From Gammaproteobacteria bacterium (GTDB lineage Bacteria > Pseudomonadota > Gammaproteobacteria > Pseudomonadales > Azotimanducaceae), in NCBI GenBank assembly GCA_027293665.1, contig JAPUFN010000300.1:1-10776 (forward strand): 10,776 nucleotides of DNA. The letters run 5' to 3'. Both the position numbers and the translations under genes were made by a program. The notes beneath the pieces were generated by a model, which searched no databases, was not told the origin of the DNA, and worked only from the letters and a program-made list of their open reading frames with translations. Below are positions 1 to 6,005 of this stretch, in pieces. Numbering within the stretch: position 1 is the stretch's first letter; every line of letters begins with the position of its first letter.

Positions 1-494
1 CAACCGGCCGCAATCGCCGGGCCTACTTTTGCAGCAATTTGGTTGAGCGGCCAGTTCCACGGTGTGATCAATCCACACACTCCAATCGGTTCGCGCACAA
101 TACGCGCAGTACCTACATCTTCTTCAAACGGGAAATTTTTCAGCGAATTCAGCGCAAACATCAGATGTCCAAGTCCCGCTGGCGCCTGGGCAGCATTCGC
201 AAGGCTTACCGGTGCGCCCATTTCCTGGGAAACCGTAGTTGCTATCTCGCCCATCTTGTCTTTGTAACACTCGATGATCCGCTCGAGCAGTGCTGCTCTG
301 TCTTCAACACTTGTCTGGGAAAATGTCTCGAAAGCAGTCTTCGCTGCAGCGACCGCTTTATCGAGATCCGCCTTGCCACCCATCGCAATCTGAGTGATGG
401 ATTCTTCCGTTGCCGGGTTGATTACATCCAGCGTGTCAGACGTGGATGGTTCTACCCATTCACCGTTGATATAAAATTTACGTGCGTTTTCCAT
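1..494 (-). CDS. Aldehyde dehydrogenase (NAD(P)+-dependent family), N-terminal part, cut by window edge
   Basis: This is the first 164 codons of an aldehyde dehydrogenase of the classical ALDH superfamily. These enzymes oxidise aldehydes to carboxylic acids with NAD(P)+ in the cytoplasm. The N-terminus (KFYINGEWVEP, then the VINPATEE strand) and the motif PWNWP at residues 145-149, part of the nucleotide-binding fold, are typical of the family. The catalytic Glu and Cys lie beyond the window edge and cannot be checked. The ATG start is supported by a ribosome binding site, AGGGAAGAG, three bases upstream (498-506 in plus coordinates). The gene lies 83 bp downstream of the P450 on the same strand and is probably the last visible gene of the ferredoxin-P450 operon. 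There it would oxidise the aldehyde formed from the P450's alcohol product, although substrate specificity cannot be read from this fragment. Confidence 0.93.
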   Translation of the reverse strand, partial: MENARKFYINGEWVEPSTSDTLDVINPATEESITQIAMGGKADLDKAVAAAKTAFETFSQTSVEDRAALLERIIECYKDKMGEIATTVSQEMGAPVSLANAAQAPAGLGHLMFALNSLKNFPFEEDVGTARIVREPIGVCGLITPWNWPLNQIAAKVGPAIAAG

Positions 495-507
495 TGACTC
501 TTCCCTA

Positions 508-534
508 TTCGATTCCCGTCTCGATAAAATCGAA
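508..534. other. Small inverted repeat between P450 and aldehyde dehydrogenase genes
   Basis: TTCGATT at 508-514 is the reverse complement of AATCGAA at 528-534. A nested TCGAT-AAA-ATCGA hairpin lies at 521-533. The 83-bp spacer is visibly more AT-rich than the flanking genes. The repeat could be an intercistronic hairpin or a chance palindrome, and no T-run follows it on the minus strand, so I do not call a terminator. Confidence 0.3.
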
Positions 535-577
535 ACCTGTAGTTAGTTTATTAATCTCGCGTTCTTTTCCGGACAAT

Positions 578-1822
578 TCAAGCCAGGACAACCGGCAGTT
601 CCAGGTAGCCTTTCACGAAACTCGAGCGCACCCGCACAGGGTCCCCCACCAATTCAAGTTTGCTGAAACGATTGAGAATTTCTTCCCAGGCGATGCGCAA
701 CTGCATCTCGGCAACCCGATTACCCATGCAACGGTGCAGCCCAAAGCCAAACGCGATGTGCTGCCGCGCATTCGGGCGGTCAATCATAAAATCGTCGGCG
801 TTCTCAAACTTGTCTTCATCGCGGTTGCCGGAGATGTACCACATCACAACCTTGTCGCCTTGCTTGATCTGCTGACCATTGACCACGTAATCCTCGAGAG
901 CCGTCCGCCGCATGTGGGCCAGTGGCGTCTGCCAGCGAATGATTTCCGAGACCATATTGGGAATGATGCTGGGATCTTCTCGCAGCTTGGACATCTGATC
1001 TGGAAACTGATTGAGCGCCAGCAAGCCGCCACTGAGTGAATTGCGGGTCGTGTCATTACCACCAACGATCAGCAGGACTAGGTTGCCAAGATACTCCATC
1101 GGATCCATGTTGCGGGTCGATTCACCATGGGCGAGCATGGAAATGAGATCATTGCCCGGCTCTTTGTTAATCCGCTCATTCCACAGCTCGGTGAAGTAGG
1201 CGAGGCACTCGAGCAATTCCTGCTGCCGTTGTTCTTCGGATTCAATCAGACCTGATTCTTCGTTCGCGGTTGCGACATCCGACCAGCGGGTGAGCTTGGC
1301 CCGATCTTCCCAGGGAAAATCAAACAACGTGGCCAGCATCTGCGTCGTCAGTTCAATAGAAACCTTGTCGACCCAGTTGAACGTCTCGCCGATCGGCAGG
1401 GAATCCAGGATGTCACATACACGTTTTCGGATGATCGGTTCCAGAGCCGCCAGATTGGCCGGTCCGACAACCGGGGCAACCACTTTGCGCTGAGCATCAT
1501 GCTTTGGTGGATCCATCGCGATGAACATCGGCAGTTCGAAATCTGCATCGGGATCATCGACTGTGATCGCGCCTTCCGATGAGAAGACTTCATGGTTCAT
1601 ATCCACTGCTTTTATGTCTTCGTATTTGCTCAAGGACCAGTACGGACCAAATTCCTCACTGGTCGTGCAATAGTGAACGGGGGCTTCCTTGCGCAACCTT
1701 TCGAAATAAGGCCATATGGCATCGGCCTCGAAAAGTTCAGCCTGTGCGGGATTTAAATCCTCTAACGGCATCGAGTACGCGTCTTCCCGCGCCTCTTCCA
1801 GGCTTACGATTGCTTCACTCAT
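578..1822 (-). CDS. Cytochrome P450, CYP153-like terminal alkane/fatty-acid hydroxylase
   Basis: This is a complete 414-residue soluble bacterial P450. Visible landmarks are the I-helix oxygen-activation motif GGNDTT at residues 254-259, the K-helix ExxR at E293-R296, and the heme-binding segment FGFGLHRCMGN with axial cysteine C365. The segments IAMDPPKHDAQRK (101-113), RWQTPLAHMRR (296-306) and VMWYISGNRD (326-335) match my recollection of CYP153 alkane hydroxylases closely. CYP153 enzymes insert oxygen at the terminal carbon of alkanes, fatty acids or related chains, using electrons from a ferredoxin reductase through a [2Fe-2S] ferredoxin. The ferredoxin gene is 36 bp upstream on the same strand and an aldehyde dehydrogenase follows, which fits stepwise terminal oxidation. 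No ferredoxin reductase is in view. Subfamily assignment is from memory of motifs, so CYP153 is likely but the exact substrate (n-alkane, acid, terpenoid) is open. Confidence 0.92.
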   Translation of the reverse strand: MSEAIVSLEEAREDAYSMPLEDLNPAQAELFEADAIWPYFERLRKEAPVHYCTTSEEFGPYWSLSKYEDIKAVDMNHEVFSSEGAITVDDPDADFELPMFIAMDPPKHDAQRKVVAPVVGPANLAALEPIIRKRVCDILDSLPIGETFNWVDKVSIELTTQMLATLFDFPWEDRAKLTRWSDVATANEESGLIESEEQRQQELLECLAYFTELWNERINKEPGNDLISMLAHGESTRNMDPMEYLGNLVLLIVGGNDTTRNSLSGGLLALNQFPDQMSKLREDPSIIPNMVSEIIRWQTPLAHMRRTALEDYVVNGQQIKQGDKVVMWYISGNRDEDKFENADDFMIDRPNARQHIAFGFGLHRCMGNRVAEMQLRIAWEEILNRFSKLELVGDPVRVRSSFVKGYLELPVVLA

Positions 1823-1858
1823 GCTTAATTCTCTCTACCTGCCTACTAATATCCGAGC

Positions 1859-2179
1859 CTACATCTGAAACTCGGGCACATTCACAACAATCCCATCGAT
1901 GTCGTCCGTTACGGGAATCTGACAGGAAAGCCGGGAATTGGCTTCGCGTTCCGGATTCAAATCCAGCATGGACTCCTCCCGATCTCCCGGTGGGCCGACA
2001 ACCGCCATCCATTTATCTTCGACGACCACATGACAGGTTGCACACGAGCATTCACCCCCGCAGTCTGCATCAATTCCCGGCACGAGATTGTCAATTGCTG
2101 CATTCATCACCGAGATGCCATTGTCTGCATCTACAGAATGCTTCTCCCCATCGTGGGTGATAAAAGTGATCTTAGCCAT
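1859..2179 (-). CDS. Adrenodoxin-type [2Fe-2S] ferredoxin, P450 redox partner
   Basis: This is a 106-residue ferredoxin. The four cluster ligands are visible as C-x5-C-x2-C followed 36 residues later by the last Cys: residues 40, 46, 49 and 86, counted from the ATG chosen here. An additional Cys (44) lies within the loop. The DCGGECSCATCHV core and the SRLSCQIPV segment are typical of adrenodoxin/putidaredoxin-like proteins that carry single electrons to P450s. A TTG three bases upstream could also be read as a start, but ATG at 2179 gives the usual MAKITFI beginning and has AGGAGT (2185-2190) at a good distance. The gene is first in the operon, 36 bp ahead of the P450, so its obvious job is to feed that enzyme. 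It might also serve the Rieske oxygenase, which has no electron-transfer partner in view. Confidence 0.94.
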   Translation of the reverse strand: MAKITFITHDGEKHSVDADNGISVMNAAIDNLVPGIDADCGGECSCATCHVVVEDKWMAVVGPPGDREESMLDLNPEREANSRLSCQIPVTDDIDGIVVNVPEFQM

Positions 2180-2280
2180 CAAGCACTCCTGTGTCGGATG
2201 TCACGCAACGGTTGAATTGAGCGCAGGCGGGAGGTTCGTTGCCCTGCCCGCTTTTTGCCCTTCCCCGAAATCAGCCGCGC

Positions 2281-2286
2281 ATTGTA
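2281..2286 (-). promoter_or_regulatory. Possible -10 box for the ferredoxin-P450 operon
   Basis: Read on the minus strand this is TACAAT, five of six matches to the sigma-70 -10 consensus. Upstream of it the expected -35 zone is only a T-run (from GGGTTTTTT), so the -35 match is poor. It would give a leader of roughly 95 bases before the ferredoxin ATG. An activator-dependent promoter would fit a substrate-induced P450 operon, but that is inference. Confidence 0.3.
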
Positions 2287-2460
2287 GCCGGTCGCAGCCT
2301 AAAAAACCCTGAATTTGCCGGAATTTCCCTCTCACGTATACAGGAATATCCGCTTGATAACACAGACAACCCCTGCGGGCGTATAGCCAGATTCCACACG
2401 GGAATTCGCGGGTTCCTGCAGCCGATTGGCCGACCGCCCACCGTGCGGCCAGCACAAACC

Positions 2461-2488
2461 TTGGCAGGCGCACGAAAGCGGTTACAAT
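2461..2488 (+). promoter_or_regulatory. Sigma-70-type promoter for the small protein / Rieske unit
   Basis: TTGGCA at 2461-2466 (five of six to TTGACA) and TACAAT at 2483-2488 (five of six to TATAAT) are separated by 16 bp. Transcription would start near 2495. That leaves about 29 leader bases before the ATG at 2524 but almost none before the GTG at 2500, which favours the ATG start for the downstream gene. Confidence 0.5.
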
Positions 2489-2523
2489 AACAGTCAAAGG
2501 TGACGGTTTCTCAGCGCGGCGAT

Positions 2524-2733
2524 ATGACGATACTCAAACACCCACTCTCTGGTGCTACCTACGAATTACGCAAAGATGGAAACGTGCGGGTAGAAAACAA
2601 CGGTATCTCCGGGATCTTCCGTTTCAATGGACAGTATCTATCGGGTGAATTGCGCCAAGCCGATCCGCACCTGCTGTTGTGGATGGTCGGGCCGCAACTG
2701 CCCAAGGCAGACAGCGTGCGGAAGAACCGCTGA
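2524..2733 (+). CDS. Small conserved-looking protein of unknown function upstream of the Rieske oxygenase
   Basis: This is a 69-residue protein with no signal peptide or membrane segment, probably cytoplasmic. It begins MTILKHPLSGATYEL, followed by alternating short strands (VRVENNGISGIFRFNG) and GELRQADPHLLLWM. The pattern suggests a small beta-rich domain. I have the impression of having seen similar HPLSG...YEL...GELRQADPH proteins beside oxygenase genes, but I cannot name a family. A GTG at 2500 would add eight residues. The promoter at 2461-2488 argues for the ATG at 2524, although neither start has a strong ribosome binding site. The last codons, ending RKNR and stop, are formed by the first copy of a 19-bp tandem repeat, so the C-terminus may have been shaped by repeat expansion. 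The gene points the same way as the Rieske gene 151 bp downstream and may be an accessory to it. Confidence 0.65.
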   Translation: MTILKHPLSGATYELRKDGNVRVENNGISGIFRFNGQYLSGELRQADPHLLLWMVGPQLPKADSVRKNR

Positions 2734-2811
2734 AGTACGCAAGAACCGCTGATCCGCGGGAAAACGGCTGAAGTGCAGGAGAACCGCATAAACGCGGAAG
2801 AACGCTGAAAG
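2718..2811. repeat. Five degenerate 19-bp tandem repeats
   Basis: Units start at 2718, 2737, 2756, 2775 and 2794. Consensus is roughly GCGGAAGAACCGCTGAAGT. Units 1-4 are 19 bp and unit 5 is 18 bp after loss of one C. Each unit keeps a GCGG...CCGC-like short hairpin around AAGAA, perfect in unit 1 and decayed in others. Four of the five copies contain CTGA. In the first copy that TGA is the stop codon of the small protein. The array fills most of the spacer to the Rieske gene, so it will be in the transcript if both genes are co-transcribed. Confidence 0.8.
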
Positions 2812-2832
2812 CGCGAGGACACCACAAAAATT

Positions 2833-2848
2833 CGCAACCACCGTTGCG
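2833..2848. promoter_or_regulatory. Perfect palindrome upstream of the Rieske gene, operator or hairpin
   Basis: CGCAAC (2833-2838) and GTTGCG (2843-2848) form a perfect 6-bp inverted repeat around a 4-base centre, about 36 bases before the Rieske start. On the minus strand the hairpin is followed by AATTTTTGT, so it also resembles a weak factor-independent terminator for antisense transcription. No minus-strand gene nearby needs one. An operator or a structured 5' leader is an equally good reading. Confidence 0.4.
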
Positions 2849-2884
2849 GGCGCGCGAGCGTCGCTAACCACGGAGACCCAGCAT

Positions 2885-4228
2885 ATGGCCACTACGGCAG
2901 ATGACGCCCGCTCACGCTCCGCAGGAATCAGCTACCAGGAACTGATTGCCAATGACGTCGTGGCGCCACCGGCGCCGTTAACCTGGGAGAATCCGCTCGA
3001 CGTACCCGTCACCAGCGTACCGGTCACGCGCTACACCACTCAGTCGTTTTACGACCTTGAAATGCGTGATCTGTGGCCGCGGGTGTGGCAGATGGCCTGC
3101 CGTGAGGAAGAAATTCCCAACGTTGGCGACTACTCCGTCTACGAGATCGGCCTCTATTCGATTATCGTCGTGCGCACCCAGGAGGGGATTCGCGCGCATC
3201 ACAACGTCTGCCGTCATCGCGGCAGAAAACTGGTGGATTTCGACGGCCATGCGGCAAGCTTCATCTGTCCGTTCCACGGCTTCAGCTGGAATATCGACGG
3301 CTCGTCGCGCAGCGTCACTTCCCAATGGGATTTTCCGCATATCGATCAGAAAAATTTTACCCTGACGCCCGCACTCGCCGACACCTGGGGCGGTTGGGTG
3401 TTCGTCAATATGGATATGGAAGCTGAGAGCCTCGCCAGCTTCATGGGTGATCTACCGACGCATTTCGCACCCTGGTCGCCGGAGAATCGTTACATCGAAG
3501 CGCATGTCGGCAAGGTGATGAAATGCAACTGGAAGCTCTGCCAGGAAGCATTCATGGAGGCGCTCCACGTCATAACGACCCACCCGCAGATTCTCGCCGG
3601 AATTGGTGATGAAAACTCTCAATACGACGCCTGGGGCAATTTTTCCCGCGCAATTACTCCCAACGGTACGCCCAGCCCCCACCTGCGCTCGGCGCCCAGT
3701 GAACAGGAAATGTTCGACTCCATTACCATGCGGGCATTGGATGATCCGCCCAATCCGGGAGTGCCTGAATCGACAACCGCCCGTGCCATGATGGCCGCGG
3801 GGGCAAGAGCAGGCCTGCAGCCGATCGTCGGCGACGATGTTCTGCTAGCCGATGCGGAAGTGTCAGACAGCATCTACTACACACTGTTTCCAAATTTTCA
3901 CCCGTGGGGTGGTTACAACCGAATCGTCTACCGCTTCCGGCCCTGGCAGAACCGTTTCGACAGGTCACTCATGGAGTGTTACTACTTGAGTCCCTTCGCA
4001 GGCGATCGACCCGACCCGGCACCGTTACACCTCCTTGGCGAGGACGAACCCTGGACGAATGCACCGGAACTCGGACTGTTGGCGAAAGTTTTCACTCAGG
4101 ATACGTTCAATCTACCGCAGGTACAGGCTGGGCTCATGGCCGCTCAGTACGATGAAGTCTTTCTGGCACGCTATCAGGAAACCAAACTGCGCCATTTCCA
4201 TCACCTGCTCGCGCAGTGGTTGCGCTAG
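2885..4228 (+). CDS. Rieske non-heme iron oxygenase, oxygenase (alpha) component
   Basis: This is a 447-residue ring-hydroxylating-type oxygenase alpha subunit. The N-terminal Rieske [2Fe-2S] motif is C109-x-H111-x16-C128-x2-H131. The C-terminal catalytic domain has iron ligands H228 and H233 (in EALHVITTHPQ) and a probable third ligand D406 (in FTQDTFNLPQVQ). E225, three residues before H228, sits where many dioxygenases have the Asp linking the Rieske cluster to the catalytic iron. Such enzymes add one or two oxygen atoms to aromatic, alicyclic, steroid or quaternary-amine substrates, with electrons from a separate reductase or ferredoxin. The length fits the family. No beta subunit or reductase gene is adjacent, so it is probably a homomeric alpha-only type. 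CGGAGA at 2871-2876 supports the ATG. Substrate is unknown. Proximity to the P450 operon and the TauD-like gene hints at a shared catabolic theme. Confidence 0.93.
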   Translation: MATTADDARSRSAGISYQELIANDVVAPPAPLTWENPLDVPVTSVPVTRYTTQSFYDLEMRDLWPRVWQMACREEEIPNVGDYSVYEIGLYSIIVVRTQEGIRAHHNVCRHRGRKLVDFDGHAASFICPFHGFSWNIDGSSRSVTSQWDFPHIDQKNFTLTPALADTWGGWVFVNMDMEAESLASFMGDLPTHFAPWSPENRYIEAHVGKVMKCNWKLCQEAFMEALHVITTHPQILAGIGDENSQYDAWGNFSRAITPNGTPSPHLRSAPSEQEMFDSITMRALDDPPNPGVPESTTARAMMAAGARAGLQPIVGDDVLLADAEVSDSIYYTLFPNFHPWGGYNRIVYRFRPWQNRFDRSLMECYYLSPFAGDRPDPAPLHLLGEDEPWTNAPELGLLAKVFTQDTFNLPQVQAGLMAAQYDEVFLARYQETKLRHFHHLLAQWLR

Positions 4229-4237
4229 ATGCGCGAG
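4208..4237. terminator. Inverted repeat filling the convergent junction, putative bidirectional terminator
   Basis: CTCGCGCA (4208-4215) and TGCGCGAG (4230-4237) are perfect 8-bp arms around a 14-base loop. The structure spans the Rieske stop codon and ends exactly one base before the stop codon of the oppositely oriented TauD-like gene. There is no clear T-run on either side, so it is not a textbook intrinsic terminator. The position between convergent genes is what suggests the role. Confidence 0.4.
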
Positions 4238-5122
4238 TCAGGCTGTCTTCGAATCCTTCGTCAGAAACTGGTGAAGTTGCCGATCATGGCGGCTCGCGGC
4301 TGACAGTCGGCCAGGCTTGATCCAGGGTTGCCAGCGTGGCTCGGAACCCTCCGGTTTGTCGCCCATGACAGTGACCCGCTGGATCACCCGTTCACCTTCA
4401 AAGTCGTTCAGCACAAAGTGTTGCGTGCATCGATTGTCCCACATGGCAATCGTTCCCTCATGCCAGTGGTAGCGAACCGTGAAGCGCGGATTGCTCACCC
4501 AACGTGTCAGGTGCCGCAGGATGGCATCACTCTCGGTGGCATTCATTTCAACGATTCTGCGGGTGAAATGCTCATTCACGTATAGCGCTTTGCGACCGGT
4601 TTCGGGGTGCACTCTAACAACCGGGTGCACGGCCATCTGCTCGGGATGATTGTGCGGTAACGCGTCATGTAGCGCGCTCAAGCCTTCACACAATTCCTGC
4701 AGCGGAGGTGACAGTTCATCGTACGCTCGATACAGACTCGTCCACATTGTGTCGCCGCCACTAGGTGGACATTTGATCATGTGCAGGACGGACATCAGTG
4801 CGGGTTCCTCGCGAAAGGTGATATCCGTGTGCCATTCATCCGCCACACCGCCATGGCTTGCAGCGAGTTCAAAGAGTTCGGGATGCTGTGTGTAAGGATT
4901 TTTCAGGTTCGGATGACCCTCCAGCGGGCCAAATTGTCGACCAAGCTCTACATGCTCCTCGACACTGATGACCTGATCAGGAAAAAAAATCACCAGATTT
5001 TCCAACAACAGCGCTTTGATATCCGCTATGTCTTCGGCCGATGGCGTAGCGAGATCAACTCCGCGGATTTCCGCGCCCAGGGCGGGCGCCAATCGATCTA
5101 CCTGCCAGTCGCCTCGACTCAT
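4238..5122 (-). CDS. TauD/TfdA-family Fe(II)/2-oxoglutarate-dependent dioxygenase
   Basis: This is a 294-residue cytoplasmic dioxygenase. The facial triad is visible: H98 and D100 in EWHTD, and H235 in CTQHFVLND. R245 and R249 lie where the family's 2-oxoglutarate-binding arginines are found, and the RVTVMGDKP tail segment is typical. Family members couple 2-oxoglutarate decarboxylation to hydroxylation of substrates such as taurine, alkyl sulfates or chlorophenoxyacetates, often releasing sulfite, sulfate or an alcohol. The open frame extends upstream to 5305, but the extra 61 residues are Cys/Ser/Arg-rich, overlap the divergent gene, and precede the natural start of the fold (RLAPALGAEIRGVDL). 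I therefore choose ATG at 5122, with a weak GAGAAAG upstream. It is convergent with the Rieske gene, with nine bases between stop codons. Substrate is not decidable from sequence alone. Confidence 0.92.
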   Translation of the reverse strand: MSRGDWQVDRLAPALGAEIRGVDLATPSAEDIADIKALLLENLVIFFPDQVISVEEHVELGRQFGPLEGHPNLKNPYTQHPELFELAASHGGVADEWHTDITFREEPALMSVLHMIKCPPSGGDTMWTSLYRAYDELSPPLQELCEGLSALHDALPHNHPEQMAVHPVVRVHPETGRKALYVNEHFTRRIVEMNATESDAILRHLTRWVSNPRFTVRYHWHEGTIAMWDNRCTQHFVLNDFEGERVIQRVTVMGDKPEGSEPRWQPWIKPGRLSAASRHDRQLHQFLTKDSKTA

Positions 5123-5261
5123 GAGCTTTCTCGCTGTTTCATAACACCCACATCTTGCGCGAATTGACCGACAGATCAAGCTTGACGGCATCGGCACGGC
5201 GGCGGACGATCCAAGTTCCACGAATAACGACTGCGCAGGGCCGTTGCTAAGCCACGATGTG
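5123..5261. promoter_or_regulatory. Divergent intergenic region between TauD-like gene and small exported protein
   Basis: This 139-bp space must carry the start signals of both flanking genes. On the plus strand TTGACC (5164-5169) and TTGACG (5182-5187) resemble -35 elements, but I see no convincing -10 partner at the right distance (best is GACGAT at 5205-5210, three of six). The region is listed by position rather than by a defined promoter. Confidence 0.35.
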
Positions 5262-5612
5262 ATGAATCGTAAAACGAAGTATCTGTTCCCACTGGCGGTC
5301 AGCATGCTGATCAGCTTGCCCGCGGTGGCCGCAGACAGCCGCTCTCACATCATCGAGATGCAGTTACGCGATCTCGCCCGACCATCAGCCACCGCGCCAA
5401 CAATTGCCAACACGCCGATCCCGAGTGATTGTGGATTGTGTGGGCAAAGCACCCTGCTGCCGCAGTCGAATCCCAGCCTGGCTGCCCGGCCCACTGCGCA
5501 GGACGAATTGCGTGGCAGCCTGCATCGACTGAGGAGGGAAATCAGGGAGCAGCAACCCGACCACGGCCACGATCACCTCATCGAGGAAGCGCTGAGCGCA
5601 CCCAGGCCCTGA
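5262..5612 (+). CDS. Small exported protein of unknown function with CxxC and HxHxH motifs
   Basis: This 116-residue protein starts at the ATG at 5262. A clear Sec-type signal peptide follows: positively charged NRKTK, a hydrophobic core, then LPAVAA with cleavage near residues 23-24. The mature part of about 92 residues has a CGLC motif (C57, C60), a charged helical stretch rich in Arg/Glu (about 80-100) and an HGHDH cluster at 101-105. The CxxC plus the histidines could bind a metal or undergo thiol exchange, but I recognise no family. In-frame TTG (5244) and GTG (5259) codons precede the ATG. None has a good ribosome binding site, and the signal peptide fits the ATG best. It is convergent with the cytochrome c gene (six bases between stop codons) and divergent from the TauD-like gene, so it stands alone as a transcription unit. 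Confidence 0.6.
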   Translation: MNRKTKYLFPLAVSMLISLPAVAADSRSHIIEMQLRDLARPSATAPTIANTPIPSDCGLCGQSTLLPQSNPSLAARPTAQDELRGSLHRLRREIREQQPDHGHDHLIEEALSAPRP

Positions 5613-5618
5613 CCGGAG

Positions 5619-6005
5619 TTACGGATCTGCTTCCAGCGATCTGATGTAAGCCACCAGATTTTCGATATCCGAATCGGCGAGGCCCGACCAGGGTGGCATC
5701 AGGTCCGAACCGCCGTAGACAGCGGTGCCATTCTTGATGACGTTCATAAGGTCTGCATCCGAGCCGGTTTCCCAGTCTGCATCCGTGTCGAACTTGAACG
5801 CGGCTTGCGCAAACGGACGTGGTTTGAGTACGAATTCACCCGCCACCGCACCATTGCCGTTGCCACCTTCGCCATGACACGAGATGCACGTCGTCGCAAA
5901 GAGTTCTGCACCCGCCACCACATCGCCCGCAAGCACAATCGCCGGCTGAAAAAATAACACAGGTAATGCGATGCGCAGGATGCTCAACAGTCTTCGACCG
6001 CTCAT
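5619..6005 (-). CDS. Small periplasmic class I cytochrome c
   Basis: This is a 128-residue mono-heme cytochrome c. It has an N-terminal signal peptide (hydrophobic stretch at about 10-26 ending VLAG), the heme attachment motif C40-I-S-C43-H44, and a probable axial methionine M103 in DLMPPW. The final helix IENLVAYIRSLE is typical of the fold. Such proteins shuttle single electrons in the periplasm between dehydrogenases and terminal oxidases. Its ATG overlaps the stop codon of the upstream lipoprotein gene in an ATGA, and a strong AAGGAGTA (6011-6018) lies inside that gene, so translation is coupled. As third gene of the operon it is the likely electron acceptor for the heme-bearing propeller protein encoded first. 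Confidence 0.93.
   Translation of the reverse strand: MSGRRLLSILRIALPVLFFQPAIVLAGDVVAGAELFATTCISCHGEGGNGNGAVAGEFVLKPRPFAQAAFKFDTDADWETGSDADLMNVIKNGTAVYGGSDLMPPWSGLADSDIENLVAYIRSLEADP

Larger units (their letters stand above)
2180..2523. other. Divergent intergenic region with promoters, no gene seen
   Basis: This 344-bp stretch separates the leftward ferredoxin-P450 operon from the rightward small-protein/Rieske genes. Open frames on both strands (for example 2201-2497 minus and 2239-2490 plus) have low-complexity, Arg/Cys/Pro-rich products, no recognisable motif and no ribosome binding site, so I treat them as non-coding. The region holds a good plus-strand promoter near its right end and a possible minus-strand -10 box at 2281-2286, both listed separately. 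Confidence 0.7.

Noticed and set aside
39..497. Plus-strand open frame of 152 codons
   Set aside because: It is the antisense of the aldehyde dehydrogenase gene. The minus-strand product has family motifs and a ribosome binding site, while this one has Cys/Arg-rich, featureless sequence.
482..1039. Plus-strand open frame of 185 codons
   Set aside because: It lies opposite the P450 heme-binding region and has no recognisable motif, so it is an antisense shadow.
1579..2160. Plus-strand open frame of 193 codons
   Set aside because: It runs antisense across the P450 start and the ferredoxin gene, and its product is Arg/Pro/Ser/His-rich without domain pattern.
2201..2497. Minus-strand open frame in the intergenic region
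   Set aside because: There is no ribosome binding site, composition is atypical, and it would overlap both putative promoters.
2718..2811. CRISPR array
   Set aside because: The 19-bp units are directly adjacent without unique spacers and are degenerate, so this is a tandem repeat and not a CRISPR array.
5123..5305. N-terminal extension of the TauD-like protein
   Set aside because: The extra 61 residues do not resemble the family, overlap the signal-peptide codons of the divergent gene, and the fold begins right after the ATG at 5122.
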